Source: Microbaculum marinisediminis
Lineage (GTDB): Bacteria > Pseudomonadota > Alphaproteobacteria > Rhizobiales > Tepidamorphaceae
Direction of reading: 5' to 3'
NCBI RefSeq assembly: GCF_025397915.1
Contig: NZ_JALIDZ010000009.1
Span: 1-64,000 of the forward strand
Length of the DNA stretch: 64,000 nucleotides
Positions 48,866-57,924 of the stretch are shown in pieces. A program made the position numbers and the translations under genes. The notes below the pieces were generated by a model. The model did no database searches. It saw only the letters and a list, made by a program, of their open reading frames with translations, and had not been told where the DNA came from. The stretch's first letter is position 1, and every line of letters starts with the position of its first letter.

Positions 48866-51800
48866 ATGACTGGACAGATCATTGGCCAGATCATCCTTTG
48901 GCTCATAGTCGCGGTTGTCGCGATCGCCATCATCTACTGGGTGATGAATCGCCTCTATCGCCGCTCGACCAAGGAAGTCGCTTTCGTCAGAACCGGTTTC
49001 CTCGGCGAGAAGGTCGTCATCGACGGCGGTGCCTTCGTCTGGCCGATCGTCCACGACATCACGCCGGTGAACATGAACACCGTGCCGCTGGAGATCGTCC
49101 GCGCCAAGGAGCAGGCGCTGATCACCCGCGACCGCATGCGCGTCGACGTCGAGGCCGAATTCTACATCCGGGTGAAGCCGACGAAGGAGGCCGTCTCCCG
49201 CGCCGCCGCCACGCTCGGCCGCCGCACGCTTGATACCGAATATCTGTTCAACCTGTTGTCGAGCCGCTTCGAGTCCGCGCTGCGCGCCGTCGCCGCCGAC
49301 ATGACCATGGCGGAGATGCACGAGCAGCGTGGCGCCTACGTCACCCGCGTGAAGGAAGCCGCCTTCGAGGACATGGCGACCAACGGACTGGAGCTCGAGT
49401 CCGTCGCCATCATGGACATCGACCAGACCAGCCTCGAATTCTTCAATCCTTCGAACCGCTTCGACGCCGAAGGCCTGACCGCCCTCATCAAGGATATCGA
49501 GGACCGCCGGAAGCTGCGCAACGACATCGAGCAGGACTCGATGATCCAGATCAGAGCGCGGAACCTGGAGGCGGAAAAGGAAGCGCTCTCGATCGAACGG
49601 GAGAGCGAGGAGGCCCGCCTGCTGCAGGAACGCGACGTCGAATTCCGCCGGGCCCAGCAACGCGCCGAACTCGCCCGTGAAAGGGCCGAGCGCGAGCGCG
49701 AGGCCGAGGAAGCGCAGATCAGCGCACGCGAAGTCATCGAGCGCGCGCGCATCGTCACGGATCAGTCGATTACCGCGTCGCGGATCGAGTCGGAGCGCGA
49801 AATCCGTCAGCGCGAGATCGAGCGTCAGCAGGCGATCGATTCCGCCGAGATCAGGTCACGCGAGGAGACGGAAAAGGCCCGTATCCTGCAGGAACGGGCG
49901 GTCCAGGAATCCCGCATCGTCAACGAGCAGGAGACACAATCGCGCGACATCGCCCGCCGGCGCGCCATCGAGGAAGCCGAGATCGCCGCGAACGAAGCGA
50001 CCGAGCGCGCCCGCATTGAGCAACAGCGGGTCGTCGAGGAAACCCGCATCGCGCAGGAACGGGCCGTTGCCGACGCCCGCATCGCCAGCGAGGAGGAGAC
50101 CCGCCGGCGCGAGATCGAACGCAACCGCGCGGTGGAGGCCGCGGAAATCGCGGCGCGCGAGGCGACCGAGAAGCTGCGCATCGCCGAGGCGGCAGGTGTC
50201 AACGAGGAGCGCATCTCGACGGATCGCCGTGTCCGCGAGCTGGAAATCGAGCGTCAGCGCGTGCTCGAGGAAGCCGAGATCGCCGCCCAGCAGGCGACGG
50301 AAGCCGCGCGCATCGCCCGCGAGAAGCGGATCGCCGCCGAGCGCATCGCCTACGAGCAGGACGTGCGCGAGCGCGAGATCGCGCGCACCCGCGCGGTCGA
50401 CGTGGCCGAACTCGCCGCCCGCCAGACCGTGGAATCGCAGCGCATCGACATCGACGCGAAGATCGACCAGGACCGCATCGCCCGCCGCGAGGAAACCGTG
50501 CTCGCCGAGACGGCTGCCGCGCTCAAGACGGACGCGGCCGGTATCGAACGGCAGAAGACGATCGATGCCGAGCGCATCGCGGCGGAACTGGAGACCCGTT
50601 CCCGCGAAATCGAGCGCAACGAGAATATCGAGGCCCAAGAGGTCGCCTCCCGCCGCCAGGTCGACCGCGTCCGGATCGAGAAGGAACTCGAGACGTCACG
50701 CGACAAGGTCCAGCGCGACGAGGAGCTGCGCAACCTGGAAATCGCCCGCAACAAGGTTCTGGACGAGGCCGCGATCGCTGCAGAACAGGCGGTCGAAGCG
50801 GCACGCATCTCGCAGAAGCGGACGCTCGACGCCGAGCGGATCGCCGCGGAACAGTCGGTGCGCGAACGCGAGATCGCCCGCGAGGAAGTCGTGGAAGCGA
50901 GCGACCTCAAGCGCCGCGACGCCGTCGAGCGCCAGCGCATCGAGGTCGAGCTGGGGCTGGAACAGGAGCGGATCGCGTCGCAGAAGGAACGCGAGGTCCT
51001 CGACATCAAGCGCAAGAAGGACGTCGAGGAAGCCGACGAATCCCGCATCATCGAGATCGCGGCGATCAAGGGCCAGCGCGCCGAGGCCGATGCCAAGCTG
51101 CGCCGCACCGAGATCGCGGCGACGCGCGACGTCGAGACAACAGACGTGCAGCGCGAGCAGGCCATCGAGGCGGCGCGCCTGGAGCGGCGGCGCTCGCTCG
51201 AACAGCTCGAAATCGCCCGCGTTCAGGCCCTGCGGGAGGCCGAGATCGCGTCCAACGAGGATATCGAACGGGCCCGGATCGCCTCGGAGCGCGGCCTCGA
51301 CGACGCCCGCATCGGCCACGAGACCGAGCGGCGGCGCCTCGAGGTGCAGCGCGAGCGCGACGTCGAGACCGCGAAGATGGAGAAGGCCATCGCGCTCTAC
51401 CAGAAGTCGCTGGAGGAGACAGCGGCCCAGATCGAGGCCGACGTCGCCAGGGCGCGCGCGGCCGAAGCCGAGGAACTGGTCAAGACGACCCGCGAAACCG
51501 AGGAGGCCAACCGCCGCAAGACGATCGACGTGCTGATGGCGCAGAAGGCCGCCGAGCAGGAAAAGATCGCCGCAGCCGCCGAGAAGGTGCGCCGCGCCGT
51601 CGAAGCCGAGGCGCAACGCCTGGTCAACGAGGCGGAGAACGTGCTCACGGACGGCGCCCGCGCCTCGCTGTTCAAGCGGAAGCTGCTCGACCGTGTCGAG
51701 GGCATCGTCGCCGCCTCGGTCAAGCCGCTGGAGAAGATCAACGACATCCGCATCGTGCAGATGGATGGCCTCACCCAGGGCGACGGCGTCGGCCGCGGCG

Positions 51801-52099
51801 GCAGCCCGACCGACGAGGTGATCAACTCGGCCCTGCGCTACCGCGTGCAGGCACCGCTGATCGACAGCCTCCTGTCGGAGATGGGCATCGAAGGCTCGAA
51901 CATCGCCAAGCAGGCAGGCCTGATCCGCGAGGCCTCGGACATGCAGCGCATTTCCAAGGAGGCCGGGCGGTCGTCGGACGGCGGCGGTGACGGCGGCCCA
52001 TCGGGAGGGGATTCCTCCGGCGGGGGCGCCTCGGGCGGCGGTTCCGGTGGCGGCGCTGGTGGCGGATCCCGGTCCCGCCGCAGCCGGAAAGGCGAATAA
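48866..52099 (+). CDS. Giant flotillin-like SPFH protein with hendecad coiled coil
   Basis: A 1077-aa membrane-associated flotillin-like protein, about twice the usual 450-550 aa. Residues 8-28 are a membrane segment (LWLIVAVVAIAIIYWVM). An SPFH domain spans about residues 30-230 (EVAFVRTGFLGEKVVIDGGAFVWPIVHDI, QALITRDRMRVDVEAEFYI). Residues 285-837 are an array of 11-residue repeats, see the separate entry. A C-terminal flotillin-type region (FKRKLLDRVEGIVAASVKPLEKINDIRIVQ) and a Gly/Ser-rich tail ending with basic residues follow. Flotillins build lipid-raft-like assemblies; placed here it may organise the importer or the molybdenum enzyme at the membrane. Confidence 0.92.
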   Translation: MTGQIIGQIILWLIVAVVAIAIIYWVMNRLYRRSTKEVAFVRTGFLGEKVVIDGGAFVWPIVHDITPVNMNTVPLEIVRAKEQALITRDRMRVDVEAEFYIRVKPTKEAVSRAAATLGRRTLDTEYLFNLLSSRFESALRAVAADMTMAEMHEQRGAYVTRVKEAAFEDMATNGLELESVAIMDIDQTSLEFFNPSNRFDAEGLTALIKDIEDRRKLRNDIEQDSMIQIRARNLEAEKEALSIERESEEARLLQERDVEFRRAQQRAELARERAEREREAEEAQISAREVIERARIVTDQSITASRIESEREIRQREIERQQAIDSAEIRSREETEKARILQERAVQESRIVNEQETQSRDIARRRAIEEAEIAANEATERARIEQQRVVEETRIAQERAVADARIASEEETRRREIERNRAVEAAEIAAREATEKLRIAEAAGVNEERISTDRRVRELEIERQRVLEEAEIAAQQATEAARIAREKRIAAERIAYEQDVREREIARTRAVDVAELAARQTVESQRIDIDAKIDQDRIARREETVLAETAAALKTDAAGIERQKTIDAERIAAELETRSREIERNENIEAQEVASRRQVDRVRIEKELETSRDKVQRDEELRNLEIARNKVLDEAAIAAEQAVEAARISQKRTLDAERIAAEQSVREREIAREEVVEASDLKRRDAVERQRIEVELGLEQERIASQKEREVLDIKRKKDVEEADESRIIEIAAIKGQRAEADAKLRRTEIAATRDVETTDVQREQAIEAARLERRRSLEQLEIARVQALREAEIASNEDIERARIASERGLDDARIGHETERRRLEVQRERDVETAKMEKAIALYQKSLEETAAQIEADVARARAAEAEELVKTTRETEEANRRKTIDVLMAQKAAEQEKIAAAAEKVRRAVEAEAQRLVNEAENVLTDGARASLFKRKLLDRVEGIVAASVKPLEKINDIRIVQMDGLTQGDGVGRGGSPTDEVINSALRYRVQAPLIDSLLSEMGIEGSNIAKQAGLIREASDMQRISKEAGRSSDGGGDGGPSGGDSSGGGASGGGSGGGAGGGSRSRRSRKGE
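49718..51376 (+). repeat. Array of about 50 hendecads (33-nt period) inside the flotillin gene
   Basis: Residues 285-837 read as successive 11-residue units, most beginning with Ile and ending with Arg or Glu, for example IAREKRIAAER, IAYEQDVRERE, IARTRAVDVAE. Many stretches form four-unit blocks of 44 residues that can be laid over each other, such as those beginning at residues 285 and 329. A three-residue shift of phase occurs in the middle. Eleven-residue periodicity gives a straight or slightly right-handed coiled coil roughly 80 nm long if fully helical. DNA repeats are diverged, so the array is old. Confidence 0.85.
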
Positions 52100-52102
52100 G
52101 CC

Positions 52103-52540
52103 ATGGCCCGCGTGTACATATCGAGCGTAATCGCCGCGCCCACGGCCCGTGTCTGGGAGCGCGTGCGGGACTTCAACGGCCTGCCGCGCTGGCACCCGGC
52201 GATCCGCGAAAGCCGTATCGAAAACGGCGAGCCATCCGACAAGGTCGGCTGCGTCCGCGACTTTCGCCTGCAGAACGGCGACCGCATCCGCGAAAAGCTG
52301 CTCGGCCTGTCGGATTACGACTACTTCTGCACCTACTCGATCCTCGAAAGCCCGATGCCGCTGACCGACTACATCGCGACATTGCGGCTGACGCCGGTAA
52401 CCGACGGCGACAGGACGTTCGCCGAATGGTCGGCCGAGTTCGAGTGCGCCCCGGACGCCGCGACGGATCTCGTCGGCGGCATCGGCCTGAACGTCTTCCA
52501 GGCCGGGTTCGACAGCCTCAAGCGGCACTTCGGAGGCTAG
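52103..52540 (+). CDS. SRPBCC-family protein (first of a tandem pair)
   Basis: A 145-aa START/Bet v 1-like protein (polyketide cyclase/MxaD type) with IAAPTARVWERVRDFNGLPRWHPAIRESRIENG at the N-terminus and VGGIGLNVFQAGFDSLKRHF as the final helix. The fold has a hydrophobic ligand pocket. SRPBCC proteins of the CoxG kind accompany molybdenum hydroxylases. It starts 3 bp after the flotillin stop and is clearly paralogous to the next gene. Confidence 0.88.
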   Translation: MARVYISSVIAAPTARVWERVRDFNGLPRWHPAIRESRIENGEPSDKVGCVRDFRLQNGDRIREKLLGLSDYDYFCTYSILESPMPLTDYIATLRLTPVTDGDRTFAEWSAEFECAPDAATDLVGGIGLNVFQAGFDSLKRHFGG

Positions 52541-52548
52541 GCCGCACA

Positions 52549-53010
52549 ATGGTGAAGGTGGTCAAGAGCACGATCATGGACGCCCCCGTCGAGGCGGTGT
52601 GGGAGGTGCTGCGCGACTTCAACGGTCACGACCAATGGCACCCGGCGGTCGCCGACAGCGCTATCGAGCGCGGCCTGCCCTCCGACAAGATCGGCTGCGT
52701 GCGGCGGTTCCATCTTGCAGACGGCTCGGAGCTGCGCGAGCAACTGCTGACGCTGTCGGACTCGGACATGGCGTTCTCCTACTGCCTGCTGGATACGCCG
52801 GTGCCCCTGCTCAACTACGTCGCCCATGTCCGGCTGCTGCCGGTGACCGACGGCGACCGGGCTTTCTGGCACTGGGAGTCGCGGTTCGACACGCCCGCCG
52901 GACGCGAGGAGGAACTCGCGGCCATGGTCGGCGAACAGATCTACGAAGGCGGCTTTACCGCCGTGCGCGAGCATATGGGCCTCGCGCACGCCGAAACGGG
53001 AGAAGCATGA
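52549..53010 (+). CDS. SRPBCC-family protein (second of a tandem pair)
   Basis: A 153-aa homologue of the preceding protein. They share the pattern VWE-x-RDFNG ... WHPA ... PSDK-x-GCVR ... PVTDGDR at the same spacing. It has STIMDAPVEAVWEVLRDFNGHDQWHPAV at the start and EEELAAMVGEQIYEGGFTAVREHM at the end. The pair arose by tandem duplication. It overlaps the FAD subunit of the molybdenum hydroxylase (ATGA), suggesting a direct tie to that enzyme, as with CoxG. Confidence 0.88.
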   Translation: MVKVVKSTIMDAPVEAVWEVLRDFNGHDQWHPAVADSAIERGLPSDKIGCVRRFHLADGSELREQLLTLSDSDMAFSYCLLDTPVPLLNYVAHVRLLPVTDGDRAFWHWESRFDTPAGREEELAAMVGEQIYEGGFTAVREHMGLAHAETGEA

Positions 53011-53816
53011 TGCCGGTACGCGTCGAAACCTACGCGGGCCTGGACGAAGCGGCCGGAGCACTCGCCGCCAATTCCGCGGCGCGGTTCTTCGCCGGCGGGA
53101 CCTTGCTCATGCGCGCGATCAACGAAGCCAACCCGTCGTTCGATACCCTCATCCGAGCGACCGATCCGGCCCTCAAGGAGATCCGTCTCGAGGGCGACGC
53201 CATCGTCGTCGGCGCCGCCTGCACCATGAACGAGATCATGGCCCATCGCGAGCTAGCCTTCCTTGCCCCCGTCGCGCGCGGCATCGGCGGACCGGCCGTC
53301 CGCAGCGCGGCGACGATCGGAGGTAACCTTTTCGCCTGGTCCCCCTTCGGCGAGATGACCACGGCATTGCTCGCGCTCGGCGCGACGATCCGCTTCGCCG
53401 GCCATGGCGGCCAAGTCGCGATCGACGAGTTCCTTTCGAACCGGGACCGCTACCGCGGCCAGATCGTCCGATCCGTCAGCGTCCCCCGGATCAGCGATCC
53501 GAGCGCGTTCCGCTTCCTCAAGGTTACGCGGGTCAAGCCGAAAGGCGCAGCGCTGATCTCGATCGCCGTGAGGATCGGCAGACCCGGCAGCGGCGAGACC
53601 CGCATCGCCTTCAACAACATGAACCCGGTGCCGACCCGCGCCCTTGCCGCCGAGCAGGCGTTGCAAGGCGGAAGCCTCGACGAGGCGAGCGTGTCGCGCG
53701 CCGCATCGCTGGCGACCGACGGCATGAACCCGCCGACCGACGCCTTGGCAAGCGACTGGTACCGCCGGGAGGTGGCGCCGGTCCATCTCAAGCGCGTGCT
53801 TCTGGGGAGGACCTGA
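53007..53816 (+). CDS. Molybdenum hydroxylase FAD-binding medium subunit (CoxM-like)
   Basis: A 269-aa FAD subunit of the xanthine dehydrogenase/CO dehydrogenase family. The two FAD motifs are seen as FFAGGTLLMRAINE (usually AGGTDL) and ATIGGNLFAWSPFGEM (usually TIGG), followed by a CO-dehydrogenase flavoprotein C-terminal domain. It passes electrons from the 2Fe-2S subunit to an acceptor. It is one of four consecutive genes for the enzyme. Confidence 0.92.
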   Translation: MMPVRVETYAGLDEAAGALAANSAARFFAGGTLLMRAINEANPSFDTLIRATDPALKEIRLEGDAIVVGAACTMNEIMAHRELAFLAPVARGIGGPAVRSAATIGGNLFAWSPFGEMTTALLALGATIRFAGHGGQVAIDEFLSNRDRYRGQIVRSVSVPRISDPSAFRFLKVTRVKPKGAALISIAVRIGRPGSGETRIAFNNMNPVPTRALAAEQALQGGSLDEASVSRAASLATDGMNPPTDALASDWYRREVAPVHLKRVLLGRT

Positions 53817-53819
53817 GCT

Positions 53820-54311
53820 ATGGCGAAGAAACCCGTTCAGTTCCGTCTCAACGGCGACGAGAAGGCCGCCTTCGTCGACGACGGACAGAACCTGCTCGAC
53901 GTACTTCGCCGCGGGGTCGGCGACCTGACCCCGAAATACGGCTGCGGCCAGGGCACCTGCGGCACCTGCACCGTCCTCATCGACGGCGAGCCGCGCCTGT
54001 CCTGCCTGACGCTGGCGGAGACGGTCGACGGCCATGCCGTCACCACCGTGGCGGGACTTGCCGACGGCGCGACCCTGCATCCGCTGCAGGACGCCTTCAT
54101 GTGCCACTTCGCGGCCCAGTGCGGCTATTGCACGCCGGGCATGCTGATCGCGGCGAAGGCGCTGCTCGACCGCAACCCGCGCCCGACCCGCGAAGACGTC
54201 GTCGAGGCGATCTCGGGCAACATCTGCCGGTGCACCGGCTACGAAGCGATCATCAACGCAATCCTTGATGCCGCGAATGCCGCATCGGGATCGAGCTACG
54301 CGCGAGGCTGA
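53820..54311 (+). CDS. Molybdenum hydroxylase 2Fe-2S small subunit (CoxS-like)
   Basis: A 163-aa subunit with both [2Fe-2S] clusters. The plant-ferredoxin-like motif is KYGCGQGTCGTCTVLIDG, with the later Cys in LSCLTLA. The second, alpha-helical cluster has CGYCTPGML and ICRCTGYEAI. All eight cysteines are present. It starts 3 bp after the FAD subunit gene. Confidence 0.95.
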   Translation: MAKKPVQFRLNGDEKAAFVDDGQNLLDVLRRGVGDLTPKYGCGQGTCGTCTVLIDGEPRLSCLTLAETVDGHAVTTVAGLADGATLHPLQDAFMCHFAAQCGYCTPGMLIAAKALLDRNPRPTREDVVEAISGNICRCTGYEAIINAILDAANAASGSSYARG

Positions 54312-54312
54312 C

Positions 54313-56004
54313 ATGGCGATCGAGTTTCGGAAGGAATTGTTCGCCGACGAGCGCGACGACAATCTCAACGAGATCGGCAAGCCGACCCAGCGCCAGGACA
54401 TGATGGGCCACGTCACCGGCCGCTCGCCGTTCTACGACGACCACCTGTTCGACGGACTGCTGCACCTGCGCTGCGTCAGGAGCCCGCATCACCACGCCCG
54501 CATCCGATCGATCGACACGTCGGAAGCCGAGCGGATGCCGGGCGTGAAACGGATCGTGCTCGGCAAGGACGTACCGAACAATCTCAATACGCTGTTGAGC
54601 CTGCTCGACTTTGGTCTCGACGACGAGCCGCTCATCTCGACGAAGAAGGTCGCCTACAAGGGCGAGCCCGTCGCCGCAGTCATCGCCGAGACGGAGCGCC
54701 AGGCACGCGATGCCTGCGCCAAGGTCCGCGTCGACTGGGAGGTATTGCCCCACGTTCTCGATGTCGAGGAGGCAATCAAGTCCGGCGCGCCCTCGGTCAA
54801 TGAGACCTATCCGAAGAACGCCTTCGTCTACCACGGCAAGTACGACCACCAGAAGCTGCGCTACGGCGACGTCGAGGCGGCGTTCCGCACCGCGGACCAC
54901 GTCGTCGAGGGCCGCTACCAGATGTCGCCGATCGAGCAGGCGCCGACCGAGACGTGCGGCGCGATCGCGGCGCCGGAAACAAACGATCGCTACGTCTGCT
55001 ACACCAGCACGCAGGCGCTGTTCTTCTCGCTCGGCACGGCCTCCAAACTGCTCAACATGCCGTCGAGCCGGCTGCATTTCATCGGCGGCACGGTCGGCGG
55101 CGGCTTCGGCGGCAAGGTCGACAGCCTGCACGAGCCGCTGGCTATCCTCGGGACCATGCTCACGGGTCGACCGGTCAAGTATATGTTCGACCGTGTCGAG
55201 GAAATGCAGGTCGGCGCGCCGCGCGGCGCCGAGCGCTGGTACATCAAGGACGGCGTCATGAACGACGGGCGCCTCGTCGCGCGCCAGTTCCGCGGCTATT
55301 TCGACTCAGGCGCCTACACGCGACTGTCGAGCTACGCGATCATTAAATGCGTCGGCCACCTGCCCGGCCCCTACACGATCCCGAATGTTCATGCCGACGT
55401 CTATTGCGTCTTCACCAACCGCACGCCGGCAACCGCAATGCGCGGTTTCGGCATCACCGGCGTCGACTTCGCCATCGAAGCGCATATGGACAAGGTGGCC
55501 GAAACGGTCGGCATGGATCCGATCGAACTGCGCATTCTCAACGCCTATCGCGACGGCGACATGAAGGCGCACCGGCGTTTAGCCAAGAACACCGCGCTGA
55601 TCGAGTGCTGCCAGGTCGCCGCCGAAAAGGCCTCGTGGCGGATCAACGACACAGCCCGGCGCGAAACCTCGCTGACCGGAGGCGGCGGCGCGCGCGGCCA
55701 GATCCCGAACCAAACGGCGCTCGACGAGAACGGCCGCGTCGAGGGCTACGCCCATCAGAGCTATGCGGCGGCCGGCCAGCCGACCGACCAGGCCGCCCCG
55801 GTTCGGCCGGCACCGGTGCAGCCGGAACCCACGCAGCCCGCGCCGCAGCCGGCCGGCGTGCCGAGTGCGCCACCATCTGCATCGACATCGCCCGCACCGA
55901 CCCCGCCCGCACCGGCACCGGCTCCTGCGCAACCGGCGCCTTCGCAGGGCGCGTCCCGCGCACCACTGCGGTTCTCATCGGTTTCGGGCCTGAGGAGGCG
56001 CTGA
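54313..56004 (+). CDS. Molybdenum hydroxylase large subunit, N-terminal half (split)
   Basis: A 563-aa protein equal to the first half of the molybdopterin subunit. It carries the aldehyde-oxidase hammerhead domain (TGRSPFYDDHLFDGLLHLRCVRSP), then the first Mo-binding domain (GGTVGGGFGGKVDS, TATAMRGFG-like NRTPATAMRGFGITG). There is no AYRCSFR loop, so it is not a form I CO dehydrogenase. The last about 75 residues are a Pro/Ala/Gln-rich tail with no homology. The TGA is one base before the ATG of the second half, in another frame. The catalytic Glu lies in the second half. Confidence 0.9.
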   Translation: MAIEFRKELFADERDDNLNEIGKPTQRQDMMGHVTGRSPFYDDHLFDGLLHLRCVRSPHHHARIRSIDTSEAERMPGVKRIVLGKDVPNNLNTLLSLLDFGLDDEPLISTKKVAYKGEPVAAVIAETERQARDACAKVRVDWEVLPHVLDVEEAIKSGAPSVNETYPKNAFVYHGKYDHQKLRYGDVEAAFRTADHVVEGRYQMSPIEQAPTETCGAIAAPETNDRYVCYTSTQALFFSLGTASKLLNMPSSRLHFIGGTVGGGFGGKVDSLHEPLAILGTMLTGRPVKYMFDRVEEMQVGAPRGAERWYIKDGVMNDGRLVARQFRGYFDSGAYTRLSSYAIIKCVGHLPGPYTIPNVHADVYCVFTNRTPATAMRGFGITGVDFAIEAHMDKVAETVGMDPIELRILNAYRDGDMKAHRRLAKNTALIECCQVAAEKASWRINDTARRETSLTGGGGARGQIPNQTALDENGRVEGYAHQSYAAAGQPTDQAAPVRPAPVQPEPTQPAPQPAGVPSAPPSASTSPAPTPPAPAPAPAQPAPSQGASRAPLRFSSVSGLRRR

Positions 56005-56005
56005 C

Positions 56006-57028
56006 ATGACAAAACACCGCGGCAAGGGCTTCGCCTGCATCAACTATCCGATCGGCATGAACCTCGGTGGCGATCCGAGCCAGGCCCTGGTCCACTCCAA
56101 TCCCGACGGCAAGTTCATGGTCGCCCTCTCCTCGATCGACCTGGGACAGGGCATGAAGTCCGTCTCTCGCCAGATCGCCGCGGAAACGCTCGGCGTTCCG
56201 GTCGAGGACGTCTATGTCGACACCGCCGACAGCGACACCGGCCCCCATTGCATGGGCTCTTTCGCATCGCGCGGCACGCACCGTGTCGGAAACGCGGTCA
56301 TCCAGGCGGCGCAGGAAGCCCGCGCGGTGATGCTCGAGGCCGCCGCGGAGGAGCTTGAGGTCAACGCGTCGGACCTGGAGACGGACGGCAAGGGCAATAT
56401 CCAGGTGAAGGGTGCGCCGTCACGCTCGATCACCACCGCGGCGGCCTGCGGCGCCGCCCAGTTCAAGCAGGGCAAGACCGTGTCGGGACGCGGCATCTTC
56501 CTGATCCCGATGTCGGACGTCAGTCCAGAGACCGGAGAGATGACACCGGTTTCCTGCTTCGCGCATGCCGCCCTTATCGCCGAAGTGGAGGTGGACGACG
56601 AGACCGGTGAGCTGTCCGTGATCGAGATCAACAGTGCCTACGAAGTCGGCCGGGCGCTCAATCCCAAGCTGGTGGAACAGCAGCTTACCGGCGGGGCGTG
56701 GATGGGAATGAGCCACGCCGCCTGGGAGACGACCGAGCCCTATTATCCCGCCCGCTCGCACGGGCCGGTGGATTTCAACACCTATACGATGCCCGGCCCC
56801 GGCGACATCGCCCCGCACAACATCGCCGTGCTGGAACGCCCGGCCGAGGACGGCCCCTACGGCGGCAAGGGGCCGGGGGAGATGTGCGCCAATCCCGTCC
56901 TGCCGGCGGTCGCCAACGCCGTCTACAACGCGGTCGGCGTGCGGGTCGACGACCTGCCGATCACGCCCGAGAAGATCCTGCGGGGCCTGAAGGCCAATGG
57001 CGGCGCTCGGCCGCAGACGCGGCGGTAG
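56006..57028 (+). CDS. Molybdenum hydroxylase large subunit, C-terminal half (split)
   Basis: A 340-aa protein equal to the second molybdopterin-binding half. SSIDLGQGMKSVSRQIAAETLGVPVEDVYVD, PHCMGSFASRGTHRVGNAVIQAA, and near the end YGGKGPGEMCANPVLPAVANAV are seen; the Glu in KGPGE is the expected catalytic base. It begins RGKGFACINYPIGMN, exactly where single-chain homologues continue, so the two chains must assemble into one active site. Its own start codon is one base past the previous stop. Confidence 0.92.
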   Translation: MTKHRGKGFACINYPIGMNLGGDPSQALVHSNPDGKFMVALSSIDLGQGMKSVSRQIAAETLGVPVEDVYVDTADSDTGPHCMGSFASRGTHRVGNAVIQAAQEARAVMLEAAAEELEVNASDLETDGKGNIQVKGAPSRSITTAAACGAAQFKQGKTVSGRGIFLIPMSDVSPETGEMTPVSCFAHAALIAEVEVDDETGELSVIEINSAYEVGRALNPKLVEQQLTGGAWMGMSHAAWETTEPYYPARSHGPVDFNTYTMPGPGDIAPHNIAVLERPAEDGPYGGKGPGEMCANPVLPAVANAVYNAVGVRVDDLPITPEKILRGLKANGGARPQTRR

Positions 57029-57042
57029 GAAGGCACGAAGCG

Positions 57043-57924
57043 GTGGCGATCACGCGCTCCATCGTCGGCATCGACAGCCCGGACGCCCTCACGGCGGCCC
57101 TGCAGGCCGCGCAGTATCTCGCCGGCGACGAACTCGCGACCGCCGCCTATCTGGCGCTCGCCCTCGGCAAGCCGCTCCTGCTGGAGGGCGCGCCCGGCGT
57201 CGGCAAGACGGAAGCCGCGAAGGCGATCGCCTCCGTGCTCGGGCGTCAGCTCGTCCGCCTGCAATGCTACGAGGGCATCGACGCGGCGGCCGCGCTCTAC
57301 GAATGGAACTATCCGCGGCAGATGCTGGCGATCCGGCAGGCGGGCGACGAGTACGTCAACATCTACGCCGACGACTTCCTGATTTCACGGCCGATGATGG
57401 AGGCGCTGCGCCATCCCAGGGACACCGTCCTGCTGATCGACGAGGTCGACCGCTCCGATCACGAATTCGAAGCCTTCCTGCTCGAGTTCCTGTCGGACTT
57501 TTCGATCTCGATCCCCGAGCGCGGCACGGTCCGCGCGGAGGAGAATCCAGTCGTCGTGCTCACATCCAACCGGACGCGCGAGCTGCACGAAGCCCTGCGA
57601 CGGCGCTGCGTCTACTGCTGGATCGGCTATCCCGCGCCGGAGCGCGAGGCGCAGATCGTGATGATGCGCGCCAGCGCGGTCGCGCGCGACACCGCGGACA
57701 AGGTGGTCCGCGCCGTCGGGGCGCTCCGGGACGAGCCGCTCGCCAAACCACCAGGTGTCGCCGAGACGGTGGAGTGGGCGGAAGCGGCCACCGTCCTGCA
57801 CGAGCAGGGCGCACCGTGGCCGCAGGCGTTCAGACGCGCGATCGGCGTGGCGCTCAAGGATCAGGACGACATCACGTTCCTCAGCGACCGGCTCGACGCG
57901 CTGCTGCAGGAGGCGGCGGCATGA
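57043..57924 (+). CDS. MoxR-type AAA+ ATPase (CoxD-like)
   Basis: A 293-aa AAA+ ATPase. Walker A GAPGVGKTEAAKAIA, Walker B VLLIDEVDRSDHEFEAFLLEFL, sensor 1 VVLTSNRTRELHEALRRRC and a C-terminal lid are visible. In CO dehydrogenase clusters CoxD, with the VWA protein CoxE, inserts sulfur or matures the Mo site. The start is GTG 57043 after AGGAAGG. It overlaps the VWA gene (ATGA). Confidence 0.9.
   Translation: MAITRSIVGIDSPDALTAALQAAQYLAGDELATAAYLALALGKPLLLEGAPGVGKTEAAKAIASVLGRQLVRLQCYEGIDAAAALYEWNYPRQMLAIRQAGDEYVNIYADDFLISRPMMEALRHPRDTVLLIDEVDRSDHEFEAFLLEFLSDFSISIPERGTVRAEENPVVVLTSNRTRELHEALRRRCVYCWIGYPAPEREAQIVMMRASAVARDTADKVVRAVGALRDEPLAKPPGVAETVEWAEAATVLHEQGAPWPQAFRRAIGVALKDQDDITFLSDRLDALLQEAAA

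Noticed and set aside
53007-57028. Annotation as CO dehydrogenase (coxMSL)
   Set aside because: The active-site loop AYRCSFR is absent; the sequence has the AMRGFG form of xanthine dehydrogenase-like enzymes and the large subunit is split. MoxR/VWA genes also accompany other molybdenum hydroxylases.
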